Shown here in pieces: positions 23,967 through 32,463 of a DNA stretch of 38,624 bases. How positions within the stretch are numbered: the stretch's first letter is position 1; the number at the start of each line of letters is the position of its first letter. The position numbers were made by a program, and so were the translations under genes. Location: NCBI GenBank assembly GCA_044375415.1, contig JBILMS010000032.1, positions 1-38,624 on the forward strand, written 5' to 3'. The stretch comes from JAWXBG01 sp044375415. GTDB lineage: Bacteria; Bacteroidota; Bacteroidia; Flavobacteriales_D; Sanyastnellaceae. The notes under the pieces were generated by a model. That model saw only the letters and a list, made by a program, of their open reading frames with translations, made no database searches and was not told where the DNA came from.

Positions 23967-24320
23967 ATGCGCCCCAAAACCTTCATCATACGCCACCTCA
24001 TAGTACACTTGTTCCTACTGGTGCTTACTATTGCGTGTGTATCTAAGCGACTCGATGCGCAGGAAAAACTCACCCGAACCAAAGCTCAAAAAGAGCAGCC
24101 TCAGAAAAATCAGGTTATCAAATCCGAATTAGAAGGAACCGTAGAGGTTAGTTTTAAAATTGACAACGGCGGGAAAGTTCAAATCCTAGAAATGAACGCA
24201 ACAAGTCAAGCGCTTGCCGATTATGTAATCAAAAAGCTCAATAAAATTCAACTCGAAAAATCGGATTACAATTCCGGTCAAATAATAAAGTATCGCTTTG
24301 TGTTCAAAAAACAAGCGTAG
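23967..24320 (+). CDS. Small secreted protein with a TonB-C-like domain (paralogue 1)
   Basis: A 117-residue exported protein. The ATG at 23967 starts a hydrophobic signal segment (LIVHLFLLVLTIACVSK) ending near LDAQ. The mature part is a basic linker (KLTRTKAQKEQPQKNQ) and one compact domain: EGTVEVSFKIDNGGKVQILE, then a helix ALADYVIKKLNKIQL, then YRFVFKKQA. This strand-strand-helix-strand order resembles the C-terminal domain of TonB-type proteins, but no transmembrane transducer or box-binding part is present. It is clearly related over its last ~64 residues, without gaps, to the gene at 24738. Function unknown. Confidence 0.6.
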   Translation: MRPKTFIIRHLIVHLFLLVLTIACVSKRLDAQEKLTRTKAQKEQPQKNQVIKSELEGTVEVSFKIDNGGKVQILEMNATSQALADYVIKKLNKIQLEKSDYNSGQIIKYRFVFKKQA

Positions 24321-24492
24321 TTTTCTTCGCCCCTTCTTCTCCTCTTTTATTGATGTGTCAACTAATATTCAATGTTGCATTAACATTCATTTGCAATTTT
24401 TGATTTAATTGGCGTAATCCGCACATAAGCTTAACATTCGTTGAGAGTCGTTCTAACACCGTCGAACTTCCTTTGCGCAGTGAATTCAATGA

Positions 24493-24564
24493 GGCAATTA
24501 GGCAATTAGCCAATGTGCCAATGTAATAATGTGCTAATGTGCTAATGTGCTAATGTGCTAATGT
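24493..24564. repeat. 8-bp-period degenerate repeat array
   Basis: Nine consecutive octamers can be laid out with no phase change: GGCAATTA twice, GCCAATGT twice, AATAATGT once, then GCTAATGT four times. Three inverted octamers (ATTGGCTA, ATTGGCTC, ATTGGCAC) lie at 24620-24643, so the region can form a long imperfect stem. Confidence 0.8.
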
Positions 24565-24619
24565 GTGAACGCGAAGAATGGATTTGGAAGCGCGAGCGAT
24601 TGGGAAAATGAAACGAATT

Positions 24620-24646
24620 ATTGGCTAATTGGCTCATTGGCACATT
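24620..24646. repeat. Inverted counterpart of the octamer array
   Basis: Three octamers reading as the reverse complement of the left array; the stretch ATTGGCTAATT is the exact complement of AATTAGCCAAT at 24504-24514. Confidence 0.7.
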
Positions 24647-24737
24647 AAAAAAATATTTCACCTCTCGTGTAACAAAATAAAATCGAGCGGCGTCACATGC
24701 AAAACAGACACAACAAACCAACAAATAAATCAACCAC

Positions 24738-25097
24738 ATGAAAACAATCACCTTTATTTTCTGCCTGCTGGCATCGGTGATATCAGCAAATGCAAACTTT
24801 TCAAACGACATAACTAAATCAGAAGGACCTGAGACCGCGATTGCAAAATCGGCGATGGAACGCGAAGTTGCCCGTCATTTCTATTTCCCAATCGGACAAT
24901 TAAAATTGACCGGTGAAGCTGAAGTGATGCTACGTGTTCTTCCGGAAGGAAACGTAGAAGTCCTTCTAATGAATTCGGATAATGACGAATTAAAAAAATT
25001 CATCTTACGTCAGGTTAATAAATTTCGATTGAGTAAAGAAGAAGTAAAACAAGGCGAAGTGTATCGTTACAAACTTTGCTTCAAACGCCAAGCGTAA
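24738..25097 (+). CDS. Small secreted protein with a TonB-C-like domain (paralogue 2)
   Basis: A 119-residue exported protein with a signal peptide ending SANA (about residue 19). The mature region has a short helix (AMEREVARHFYFP), then the domain shared with the gene at 23967: TGEAEVMLRVLPEGNVEVLLMN, the helix ELKKFILRQVNKFRL, and YRYKLCFKRQA. The two align ungapped over about 64 residues, with conserved G, EV, MN, NK, L and a near-identical C-terminus, and are therefore tandem paralogues. The role is unknown; small stand-alone TonB-C-like proteins are common in Bacteroidota envelopes. Confidence 0.6.
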   Translation: MKTITFIFCLLASVISANANFSNDITKSEGPETAIAKSAMEREVARHFYFPIGQLKLTGEAEVMLRVLPEGNVEVLLMNSDNDELKKFILRQVNKFRLSKEEVKQGEVYRYKLCFKRQA

Positions 25098-25299
25098 AAC
25101 AAACGAAACAGATTTTTAGAGCGAAAAAAGTACCTCTAAGGAGTTTCTTCATGATCAACAGGTGAGAGGTCGTAGTTCGTTTAGAGCTGCGGCTTTTCTT
25201 TTTCGACACATTCACTCGATATTACCCAATAATTTCCGTTTCATCTTCGCGTTTTCGCCTTTCCTTTGCATTGAGGGTGTAACTGCACCTCAAGCTCTT

Positions 25300-26577
25300 A
25301 TGACATTTGAAAACACCATCGCTTTTGCACGCGAAAAAGATCGACTAGACCCGCTTTCGGCCTACCGAAATAAATTCTTATTCCCCAAACTGCATGGCCA
25401 GAATTTTTTATACTTCACCGGAAACTCTTTAGGGCTTCAACCAAAAGGGGTAAAAGAGACTTTGCTTCAGGAATGCGACGACTGGGAGAGATACGGTGTA
25501 GAAGGACATATGCACGCTACGAATCCCTGGTTTAGCTATCATGAAAGGTTTACCGAAGGAAGTGCTAACCTCGTTGGAGCTTTGCCGGAAGAAGTTGTTG
25601 TTATGAATCAACTTACGGTAAATCTGCATCTTCTGCTCGTCTCCTTTTATCGTCCGGAAGGGAAGCGCACCAAAATTCTATTCGAACACAAACCATTTCC
25701 GAGCGACCATTATGCTTTTGAAAGTCAGGCGAAACTTCACGGTTTGAACCCATCGGATGTTTTGGTAGAAATGAAACCACGCGCCGGGGAATACAATTTG
25801 CGTTCTGAAGATATCCTATCGAAAATAAATGAATTGGGCTCCGAACTAGCCCTTGTTTGCTTTGGAGCTGTCAACTATTTCACCGGACAGTTCTTCGATC
25901 TCCCATCTATTACGAAAGCGGCTCATGCTGTCGGTGCCAAAGCCGGCTTCGATCTGGCCCATACCGCCGGAAACCTTCCTCTCGAATTGCACAACTGGGA
26001 TGTCGATTTTGCTTGTTGGTGTACTTACAAATACTTGAACTCCGGTCCGGGCAGTGTAGGCGGCGTTTTTATAAATCAAAAGCACGTTTCCAATAAAGAT
26101 ATTATGAGGCTCGCAGGCTGGTGGGGCCATGATAAACAAACAAGGTTTCAAATGGAGCCGGGTTTTGATCCCATGCCTACCGCTGAGGCCTGGCAGTTGA
26201 GCAATGCACCCATCATGTCGATGGCCGTACATAAAGTGGCCCTCGATCTTTTTACTGAAATAGGAATGCCGGCTCTCCGCAAAAAATCCATCGAGTTGAC
26301 TGGATACCTCGAATATATCCTCGGCGAAGTTCAGAAAAAATCCGGTGTGGCACTAGAGATCATTACCCCTTCAAACCCCGAAGAGCGCGGTGCACAACTA
26401 TCCGTTATAGTTCCGGGTGCCGATAAATCATTGGTGAACCAACTTTTGGAAAAAGCCGTCGTGGTAGATTGGCGTGAACCAAACGTTGTTCGCATGGCTC
26501 CGGCGCCTATGTACAATTCATTTGAAGATGTCTTTAGCTTTGGAGAAGTTTTTACTGCCTTATTGAAAGAAAAATAA
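25300..26577 (+). CDS. kynU: Kynureninase
   Basis: A PLP-dependent aminotransferase-fold hydrolase that cleaves kynurenine or 3-hydroxykynurenine to (3-hydroxy)anthranilate and alanine, in tryptophan breakdown and NAD synthesis from tryptophan. The protein is 425 residues from the ATG at 25300. Supporting motifs: LYFTGNSLGLQPKGVKE near the N-terminus, MNQLTVNLHLLLVSFYRP, FDLAHTAGNLPLELHNWDVD with the PLP-binding aspartate, and CWCTYKYLNSGPG with the Schiff-base lysine. An upstream extension of 46 codons has no family similarity and is rejected. No other kynurenine-pathway gene is in the window. It ends 6 bp before the RCK gene. Confidence 0.93.
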   Translation: MTFENTIAFAREKDRLDPLSAYRNKFLFPKLHGQNFLYFTGNSLGLQPKGVKETLLQECDDWERYGVEGHMHATNPWFSYHERFTEGSANLVGALPEEVVVMNQLTVNLHLLLVSFYRPEGKRTKILFEHKPFPSDHYAFESQAKLHGLNPSDVLVEMKPRAGEYNLRSEDILSKINELGSELALVCFGAVNYFTGQFFDLPSITKAAHAVGAKAGFDLAHTAGNLPLELHNWDVDFACWCTYKYLNSGPGSVGGVFINQKHVSNKDIMRLAGWWGHDKQTRFQMEPGFDPMPTAEAWQLSNAPIMSMAVHKVALDLFTEIGMPALRKKSIELTGYLEYILGEVQKKSGVALEIITPSNPEERGAQLSVIVPGADKSLVNQLLEKAVVVDWREPNVVRMAPAPMYNSFEDVFSFGEVFTALLKEK

Positions 26578-26583
26578 AGAGAT

Positions 26584-27285
26584 ATGTCTATTAAAAAATT
26601 TGCTGTAATAGGTGTAGGTCGTTACGGTGCCGAAATTGCCAATCGTCTTGCTTCTCAAGGAGCCGAAGTCTATGCCTTTGATGCTAGCGAAGAAAAAATC
26701 GAAAACATCAAAGACAATGTTGCGCTCGCTGTAACGCTAGACAGCACCGACAAAAAAGTGCTTATTGCCAATAAGGTGCATGAGATGGATGCAGCCGTAA
26801 TTGCGATTGGCGAAAACTTTGAAGCAACTGTCCTTACAGCTCTGAATTTGATAGACATGGAACTCCCTCGTGTAATCGCGAGAGCAAGTGGCGAAAACCA
26901 GGTGCGAATACTCGAAAAAATCGGTGTTCAAGAAGTCCTTTCTCCCGAAAGTGAGGTAGCCGGGATCATTGCGGAGAGACTTATCAATCCAAGTATTACC
27001 GCATTTCTTCGCTTACCCGACGAATACGAAATCGCGGAGATTAAATGTCCGCGCGGTATTGCCAATAGGTCGCTAGGTGAAATCGGCTTGAACAGCAAAT
27101 ATGAACTTACGCTTATCACACTCAAACGCGCGTACGAAGTTGGTGAAGATGAAGACGGCCAAATGCAAGTTGAAGAACACATCATTGGAGTTCCCAAACC
27201 CGAGACGGTTGTTTATGAAACAGACACGCTCGTCGTTTTCGGAACCCTTCGCAATGTGAAGAGGTTTATTGAGATCAACGAGTAA
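26584..27285 (+). CDS. TrkA/KtrA-type RCK potassium channel regulatory subunit
   Basis: A 233-residue cytoplasmic protein with an N-terminal RCK Rossmann domain (FAVIGVGRYGAEIANRLAS, glycine motif at residues 9-14, acidic residue at the end of strand 2 for NAD(H) or ATP) and a C-terminal RCK_C domain (about 140-230). This is the single-unit KtrA type, which forms an octameric gating ring on a KtrB-type membrane subunit. No KtrB/TrkH gene lies in the window. The six-base gap to kynU implies co-transcription, an unusual functional pairing. Confidence 0.9.
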   Translation: MSIKKFAVIGVGRYGAEIANRLASQGAEVYAFDASEEKIENIKDNVALAVTLDSTDKKVLIANKVHEMDAAVIAIGENFEATVLTALNLIDMELPRVIARASGENQVRILEKIGVQEVLSPESEVAGIIAERLINPSITAFLRLPDEYEIAEIKCPRGIANRSLGEIGLNSKYELTLITLKRAYEVGEDEDGQMQVEEHIIGVPKPETVVYETDTLVVFGTLRNVKRFIEINE

Positions 27286-27310
27286 GCTGAATCAAATCTT
27301 AAAAACTCTA

Positions 27311-27622
27311 CTACAAAATTAGAATGAGTATAAGAATGATGATCACCAAGGCTCCAAACGAAAGATATACTCCTTGATTGCTTGAGGTAAGATCACTTCT
27401 GATCGAACGAACTTCTTCGCGAAGGGCCTTCCTTTCTTCTTTTGTCATATTCGACCGATCCATGTCTTTTATCTCATGAAGTCTGGCCTCAAGTGCAACC
27501 ACATCGTAAGTTTTTTCAACCGATTCTGTTGTAGGTATTGACGTGGCTTGCCCTTCCACTTGAGCGTTCGTTGCTGATGCCATCATTACCACTGTAAGTA
27601 GAAGAAATAGTGCTCTTTTCAT
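27311..27622 (-). CDS. Small exported protein with C-terminal membrane segment
   Basis: A 103-residue protein: signal peptide (MKRALFLLLTVVMMASATNAQ), a charged helical middle (VVALEARLHEIKDMDRSNMTKEERKALREEVRSI), and a C-terminal hydrophobic helix (GVYLSFGALVIIILILILIL) ending the protein. Similar small proteins with the MTKEERKALR-EV-.R motif are common in Bacteroidota; none I know has an assigned role. It is convergent with the RCK gene. Confidence 0.7.
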   Translation of the reverse strand: MKRALFLLLTVVMMASATNAQVEGQATSIPTTESVEKTYDVVALEARLHEIKDMDRSNMTKEERKALREEVRSIRSDLTSSNQGVYLSFGALVIIILILILIL

Positions 27623-27825
27623 TGTTGTGTTTTTTATCCAATAACCGACGGCTATTATGAGGCAAGGTACAGGGATAGCGTAGGGCTAATTCTTTCATTT
27701 TTCCCGAAATGTCTGTCATAATTTACAGGTCTATTTTAGCACATGTTTACAGGGGTGCGTGAAATAATTTCAGACCTGGTGTTTACCTTTTGAGGATTCC
27801 GACATATTGAATAAAATAACAGAAC

Positions 27826-28350
27826 ATGAGTTCGATATCATCTCAGGAAAAAGAGTTATTGTCTCTTTACAAAAAATGGCCCCTGGTTAAGAAAAGCCTA
27901 AAGAAGTATGGATGTTCTTCTACCCAAGCAGAAGACATCTTTCAGGAGGCTCTTTTAGTGTATGTCCGCAAAAAAGAAGAAACTTCCTTTGTTCTTACAA
28001 ACGAACCCATTTACTATTTACTAAACGTTTGTAAGTATATGTGGTATAATCAGAGTCGGAAAGAGGGGAAAAATCATGCCGTTCCACTTGAAGAAATACA
28101 AGATCTGGAACAAGAAGACTACACACAAAAAGAGATGAAATTCCTCCGTGTAGAAAAAGCCATCGAACAAATTGGTGCAAAATGTAGAGAGCTACTTCAA
28201 TTATTTTATGGAGTGGGAATGAATATGTCGGACATCGCCGACAAACTCGGATTCAGAAACGACAAAGTTGCCAAAGCACAGAAGTATCGCTGCTTGAACG
28301 ATCTGAAAGATGCTGTTCGCAACGAAACCATTGTTCATTCATCCCTTTAA
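27826..28350 (+). CDS. RNA polymerase sigma factor, ECF (sigma-70 family)
   Basis: A 174-residue group 4 sigma factor. Region 2 is seen in SSTQAEDIFQEALLVYVRKK and NVCKYMWYNQSRKEGK (promoter-melting part); region 4 is CRELLQLFYGVGMNMSDIADKLGFRNDKVAKAQKYRCLNDL, a helix-turn-helix for the -35 element. It is the first gene of a pair with the anti-sigma-like protein ten bases downstream, the normal arrangement for an ECF switch. A TTACCTTTTG segment at about 27784 may belong to its promoter but does not match the standard box. Confidence 0.88.
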   Translation: MSSISSQEKELLSLYKKWPLVKKSLKKYGCSSTQAEDIFQEALLVYVRKKEETSFVLTNEPIYYLLNVCKYMWYNQSRKEGKNHAVPLEEIQDLEQEDYTQKEMKFLRVEKAIEQIGAKCRELLQLFYGVGMNMSDIADKLGFRNDKVAKAQKYRCLNDLKDAVRNETIVHSSL

Positions 28351-28360
28351 CACTACCACA

Positions 28361-30556
28361 ATGAATTTACAAATAACCACACGTATAGACCAATATCTCA
28401 CCGGCGAAATGAGCCGTGTTGAAAAAGCAAACTTCGAAACGGAACTAAGCTCAAATAGCCAACTGAAGCAAGAAGTAGATCTGCAGTCACTTACCACGGA
28501 AGGAATTAAAATGAGTGCTCAACGTCAAATGATCAAACAAGCTGCGCGTACCTACCATTTCCACAAAACACTTAAATGGTTGGCAGTAGGAGGTACAATT
28601 GCATTATTGGCAACATCTATTTTATACTATGTTCTATCTGCCCAATCATCAGAGGACTCAACCCTGGAAGGAAATGGTTCTGATTTAGGTGGACTCATTG
28701 AAATGCCCATAGATACTATAGGTTCAGCAGATTCTTCTTTTGTAAAAACCATTGAAGAAGGGGGGCTGCCTTATGAAGGAATTCCGGCTCAATATTTCAC
28801 TATCCCCACAAAAGGTGGTGTAGTTCTTTCAGAAGAAGGAGTTTTACTTTCTGTTCCTGAAAATGCGTTTTTAAAAAATAATGTAGCATACTCCGGTCCG
28901 GTGGTATTGCAATTTCAAGAAGCATTAAAAGGTTCTGATATTATAAAAGGCGGTTTGAGCACTAACTCAGGCAACGACTTACTTGAGACACGAGGAATGA
29001 TTTCTCTAACGGCATACACACCGGAAAAAGAAGTGCTTGAAGTAAATCCACAAGTGGGAGTTTATGTTCAAATGCCTGTAAGCAACCTGAATTCCGATAT
29101 GATGTTATTTGATGGCGTTCTGAGCGGTGATGGCAGTGAAATCGATTGGCAAAATCCGGAAGCGCTCGAAAAAATTCCGGTTCCTGTAGATATGTCTCTT
29201 CTCGATTTTTATCCACCTTCTTATGAAAGTAAATTGGACGAACTCAAGTGGAAAAAAAATAAACACTCAAGAGATAGTTTGTATTTGAGTTTTGAGAATT
29301 GGGGAGAAAACTATAGTAGTACTGATATAATTACGGCCGAAGTGAAAGAATCAGTCTCGCCAAGCTCAATTGACATTATCGAAAACCCAATCAAACCCAA
29401 TGTCTCAATTGCGGACTCAGCTATTACTTTCAGTGGATACTCAAACAAAACGTTTGCTGATGCCAATTTGCTGAAGCCATCTAGAGTCATGGCCTTCTGG
29501 AACAGTCAATTCAACAACACCATTTTAGCCACTCGCGAATTCGAAAAAAGAATGAGGGTAATTCATGAACTATGTCAACCGGAAATTTTATCGATCTATG
29601 TAAATGACATTAACAGACCCATGTACCAAATGGACAAAGATGCAGCTAAAGCTGTTTCATCGAATATGCGCTCCACCTTCGAAGCCTTTGCATTGGAGCG
29701 TGTGGGTTCGATCGCTGTAAATAATCCTCATCTCGAACAATTGGTGAAATTCTATTCCTCATCCGTAAAAGCCCTTTCCGAAGCTCAAAAGAAAATCTTT
29801 GAAGAAGAAAGAACTCGACAGCAAAAATGGGATGTCGAGATTTCGAATGAAAGAATGAGAGAAAGGCTTCGTACCTACCAACAAAACGCTCAGACTTTTA
29901 ACGATGAATTCGCTTTAAACTTAGAAAATGTTTATCGTCAATTAGGACTTACGGCTTCGTTTACGATCCGCGGTGGTGGCGGCAGGAGATTCGGTACTGT
30001 AATGAAAAACGTAGATGCCTTTGTGCGATCTGCCACTCGTTCTCGCGTAACGGCAACTTATGTCGATAATACAACAAGCAAAAAAGCAACTTTGAAATAC
30101 AACGAATTCTCCTTTGAAGTTCCTGAGGCCGGTAAGTATAAAAAACTATTTGCTTACCTTCTTCCAAACAAATTTCAATGTTATCAGAGACTAAATGTTG
30201 TGAATGGAAAACTCTCTTATAACCTCAACAATGAAATGATGTATGATCTCGTGGTACTTGGCCTTACCGAAAAAGGTTTTGAATATTTCGAAAAGCAAAA
30301 GATCAACAAAGGACACTTGGGAATTGTAAAAATGGAAGTCATCACCGAGGCTGCGTTTAATGAGCGCATTTCAAAACTCGACAATAAAAGAGAATCGCAG
30401 CTCAAAAATATGAGCGACGAATTCGCTTGGTTGGTGAAAGAGCACGCCAATTATGAAGTGCAAAAACTAAGGAAGGAAATGGCGGCTTTCAGGCGTGAAG
30501 TGGCGAGGGTTGTGTTTCCTTGTGAATCTGGAGACACGACCCGAGTTTCAAGGTGA
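28361..30556 (+). CDS. Large membrane-anchored anti-sigma-like protein
   Basis: A 731-residue protein beginning 10 bp after the sigma gene. Residues 1-65 (IDQYLTGEMSRVEKANFETELSSNSQLKQEV) look like the cytoplasmic anti-sigma domain of Bacteroidota, lacking the zinc histidine/cysteine motif. One membrane helix (about 73-93) follows, then about 640 residues outside the membrane. The external part starts with a ZU5-like opening (PTKGGVVLSEEGVLLSVPENAFLKNN), which is a tentative call. A charged, partly coiled-coil middle follows (about 440-530, with SEAQKKIFEEERTRQQK and NERMRERLRTYQQN), and the end is EMAAFRREVARVVFPCE. I infer that it holds the sigma factor until an envelope signal acts on the external part. 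The ATG at 28361 is chosen over an upstream frame extension that overlaps the sigma gene. Confidence 0.7.
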   Translation: MNLQITTRIDQYLTGEMSRVEKANFETELSSNSQLKQEVDLQSLTTEGIKMSAQRQMIKQAARTYHFHKTLKWLAVGGTIALLATSILYYVLSAQSSEDSTLEGNGSDLGGLIEMPIDTIGSADSSFVKTIEEGGLPYEGIPAQYFTIPTKGGVVLSEEGVLLSVPENAFLKNNVAYSGPVVLQFQEALKGSDIIKGGLSTNSGNDLLETRGMISLTAYTPEKEVLEVNPQVGVYVQMPVSNLNSDMMLFDGVLSGDGSEIDWQNPEALEKIPVPVDMSLLDFYPPSYESKLDELKWKKNKHSRDSLYLSFENWGENYSSTDIITAEVKESVSPSSIDIIENPIKPNVSIADSAITFSGYSNKTFADANLLKPSRVMAFWNSQFNNTILATREFEKRMRVIHELCQPEILSIYVNDINRPMYQMDKDAAKAVSSNMRSTFEAFALERVGSIAVNNPHLEQLVKFYSSSVKALSEAQKKIFEEERTRQQKWDVEISNERMRERLRTYQQNAQTFNDEFALNLENVYRQLGLTASFTIRGGGGRRFGTVMKNVDAFVRSATRSRVTATYVDNTTSKKATLKYNEFSFEVPEAGKYKKLFAYLLPNKFQCYQRLNVVNGKLSYNLNNEMMYDLVVLGLTEKGFEYFEKQKINKGHLGIVKMEVITEAAFNERISKLDNKRESQLKNMSDEFAWLVKEHANYEVQKLRKEMAAFRREVARVVFPCESGDTTRVSR

Positions 30557-30593
30557 TACATAGAGCTTAAATTGTAATTGACAATCATCTTCC

Positions 30594-31562
30594 TTACAAA
30601 TCGCCAAAACTCACTTCGCTACCCCCCCATTCTACGAGTGTATAACCCCTGCGCGTTTGATGAAGTGAGCGGAGGTCTTGCTCCGAGAATTCTATTTGAC
30701 TTTGCAATGGTTGATACAACATCATAACGCGAATACTGGTCTCGGGTTTGGGATCGACTTCTAAGACTGCTTGTTCTTCATAAGAGGCGCCGGCAAAATG
30801 AATCAGGTTGTATGCATTGTTTTGCAGCCGAGGCAACCAAAACATTATAAATTCATTGGCCTCTCTCCGATTCAATCCCAAATAAGCCAATTTCTCCTCC
30901 AAAAACTTTGCGGTATCTGTTCCCTTCACAACAAAACCATCTTCGGGAATGATGGGTTCGTCGGCTTTGCCTTCCCAAAACAAGGCATAGTACTCTTGTC
31001 CTGCTTCATCCCAAAGTGTACCATCGGGTTCGGCTCGCACTTTCCATCCGTTTTCAGTATAGTTCGGATAAGAGAAAAGTAAGTCTCCTTTGTAATGCAA
31101 ACGAACGGAAATTTCTTGCTCCTTTTCGGGATAGATATAAATGATGGGTTTTAATACTATCACCTCACTCTCCTTCATGAGCGCCTCTACCTGAACATTC
31201 GTTGGACCATCTAATTGAATGGTTGTTTCTAGAGTTGGGTATCCAATGTTTGAGAAGACGAGTATGAATTCACCCCTCCACTCGCCCTCCATTTTAAAAT
31301 TTCCCTCCAAATCGCTCATGGCACCTGCGATCGTATTTTGGTTCTGCTTTAAAATTATGTTGCAAAATGGAACCGCTTCATCAGAATCCTTCATTTTCAC
31401 CACTCCGTATATGAGCGTTTTGCTTTGGTCCGCTTGCGGAGAAGTTTGAATAGTGATATTTTCATTTTTTACACGAGTTGATGCCGTATCTGTTTTGACT
31501 TTGCAGCCGTAGAGAGCTATCAGAAAAAATATTAGCGTGCAAGTATGGAAAATGGTTTTCAT
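30594..31562 (-). CDS. Lipoprotein with carboxypeptidase-regulatory-like domain and a conserved C-terminal domain
   Basis: A 322-residue lipoprotein with signal and lipobox LIALYGC (Cys20). Residues about 50-120 form a CarboxypepD_reg-like beta-sandwich (EAVPFCNIILKQNQNTIAG, SDLEGNFKM). The C-terminal ~190 residues begin PIIYIYPEKEQEISVRL and contain ENGWKVRAEPDGTLWDEAG, YALFWEGK, GFVVKGTDTAKFLEEKLAYLGL, EANEFIMFWLPRLQ and end TLVEWGG. I recognise this as a widely distributed bacterial family with no assigned function; the fusion with a regulatory-like domain is the point of note here. The YALFWEGK to VEWGG block suggests a compact enzyme or binding domain, but no catalytic triad is obvious. 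Confidence 0.6.
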   Translation of the reverse strand: MKTIFHTCTLIFFLIALYGCKVKTDTASTRVKNENITIQTSPQADQSKTLIYGVVKMKDSDEAVPFCNIILKQNQNTIAGAMSDLEGNFKMEGEWRGEFILVFSNIGYPTLETTIQLDGPTNVQVEALMKESEVIVLKPIIYIYPEKEQEISVRLHYKGDLLFSYPNYTENGWKVRAEPDGTLWDEAGQEYYALFWEGKADEPIIPEDGFVVKGTDTAKFLEEKLAYLGLNRREANEFIMFWLPRLQNNAYNLIHFAGASYEEQAVLEVDPKPETSIRVMMLYQPLQSQIEFSEQDLRSLHQTRRGYTLVEWGGSEVSFGDL

Positions 31563-31624
31563 CGATTATTCTTTAATGATCACAAGGTAGGTGTTCTTTA
31601 CTTGGCCAACAATATTCGTTCCAT

Positions 31625-32383
31625 CTATAATTCAAAACACTTCCCCCCATCAAAATCCTTGATCTCACGAAAGAGAAGGTACCCGAGCTGATTCGTTAGA
31701 AGTTTCGTTTTGCCAATTTCAAATGCAGGTGTATTGTGGTGGTGATGACCATAGATCCAGTAATTCGGTTCTTCCTCCAACATAAGTTTGTATAGCTCGG
31801 TCGCAAATCCCTGATTGAGGACATCGCCCAGGTATTTGGGAGGATAATGCGTAAATGTGGGAACATGATGGGTAACTGCAATGGACTTTTGATCTCTATT
31901 GGCACGAAGCGCTTCTGTGAGAAAAAGTAATGACTCCGCATGCAGAGCGTTATAGTCCTCTACTCGAAGGGGTCTATTGTTGTACTTGATTACTTTGAAG
32001 TCGTTAAAATCTCGTTGAAAGACATATTCGCGTTGTGGATGTATGCTCGACCAAAGCGTAGAAAATATAATTGATATATCACCGATTTTCTCGGTATGAT
32101 TGTTCACCAGAAAAACATTTTCGCGAATTGATTCTTTGAAAGTTCCGTATTTGTTTGTGAGTTCATATCCATAATATTCGTGGTTTCCCGGAATCCAATA
32201 GGTCAATGGAAAATGTTTGGAAATGTAGTCCCAGAAATCATTGTGATCTTCCATGTGAGCAAACTGCACAATGTCGCCTGCCAGCAAGAGCACATCTCCC
32301 TTCGGTTTCAACGGATTCTCTGTGATGAATCTTTTGTTGTGTTCAAATTCTAAGTGAAGGTCGGAGGCGTATTGGATGGTCAT
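31625..32383 (-). CDS. Calcineurin-like metallophosphoesterase
   Basis: A 252-residue two-metal phosphoesterase. All superfamily motifs are seen in order: ASDLHLEF (DxH), LLAGDIVQF (GD), WIPGNHEYYG (GNHE), AVTHHVPTF and IYGHHHHNTP (GHxH). No signal peptide, so probably cytosolic. The sequence LLAGDIVQFAHMEDHNDFW is typical of the small metallophosphoesterases of unknown substrate; a nucleotide or phosphodiester is likely. Confidence 0.88.
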   Translation of the reverse strand: MTIQYASDLHLEFEHNKRFITENPLKPKGDVLLLAGDIVQFAHMEDHNDFWDYISKHFPLTYWIPGNHEYYGYELTNKYGTFKESIRENVFLVNNHTEKIGDISIIFSTLWSSIHPQREYVFQRDFNDFKVIKYNNRPLRVEDYNALHAESLLFLTEALRANRDQKSIAVTHHVPTFTHYPPKYLGDVLNQGFATELYKLMLEEEPNYWIYGHHHHNTPAFEIGKTKLLTNQLGYLLFREIKDFDGGKCFEL

Positions 32384-32463
32384 GGGATAAAATGAATTCA
32401 GCTCAAATAAATTTATTTAACAACCACCCTGATCGATAGATCAAGAGTAATACACTCCAAGCT

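Larger units (their letters stand above)
24321..24737. other. 417-bp intergenic region between the two small paralogues
   Basis: No gene is seen. Its centre holds an 8-bp-period repeat array and a shorter inverted counterpart (listed separately). The flanks are AT-rich; the last 60 bases before the next ATG are adenine-rich and lack a clear TAnnTTTG box. Confidence 0.6.

Noticed and set aside
24738..25097. TonB energy transducer
   Set aside because: It lacks the N-terminal transmembrane anchor with proline-rich linker; only a TonB-C-like fold is suggested.
25162..25299. 46-codon N-terminal extension of kynureninase
   Set aside because: Its sequence has no similarity to kynureninases; MTFENT at 25300 matches the expected N-terminus.
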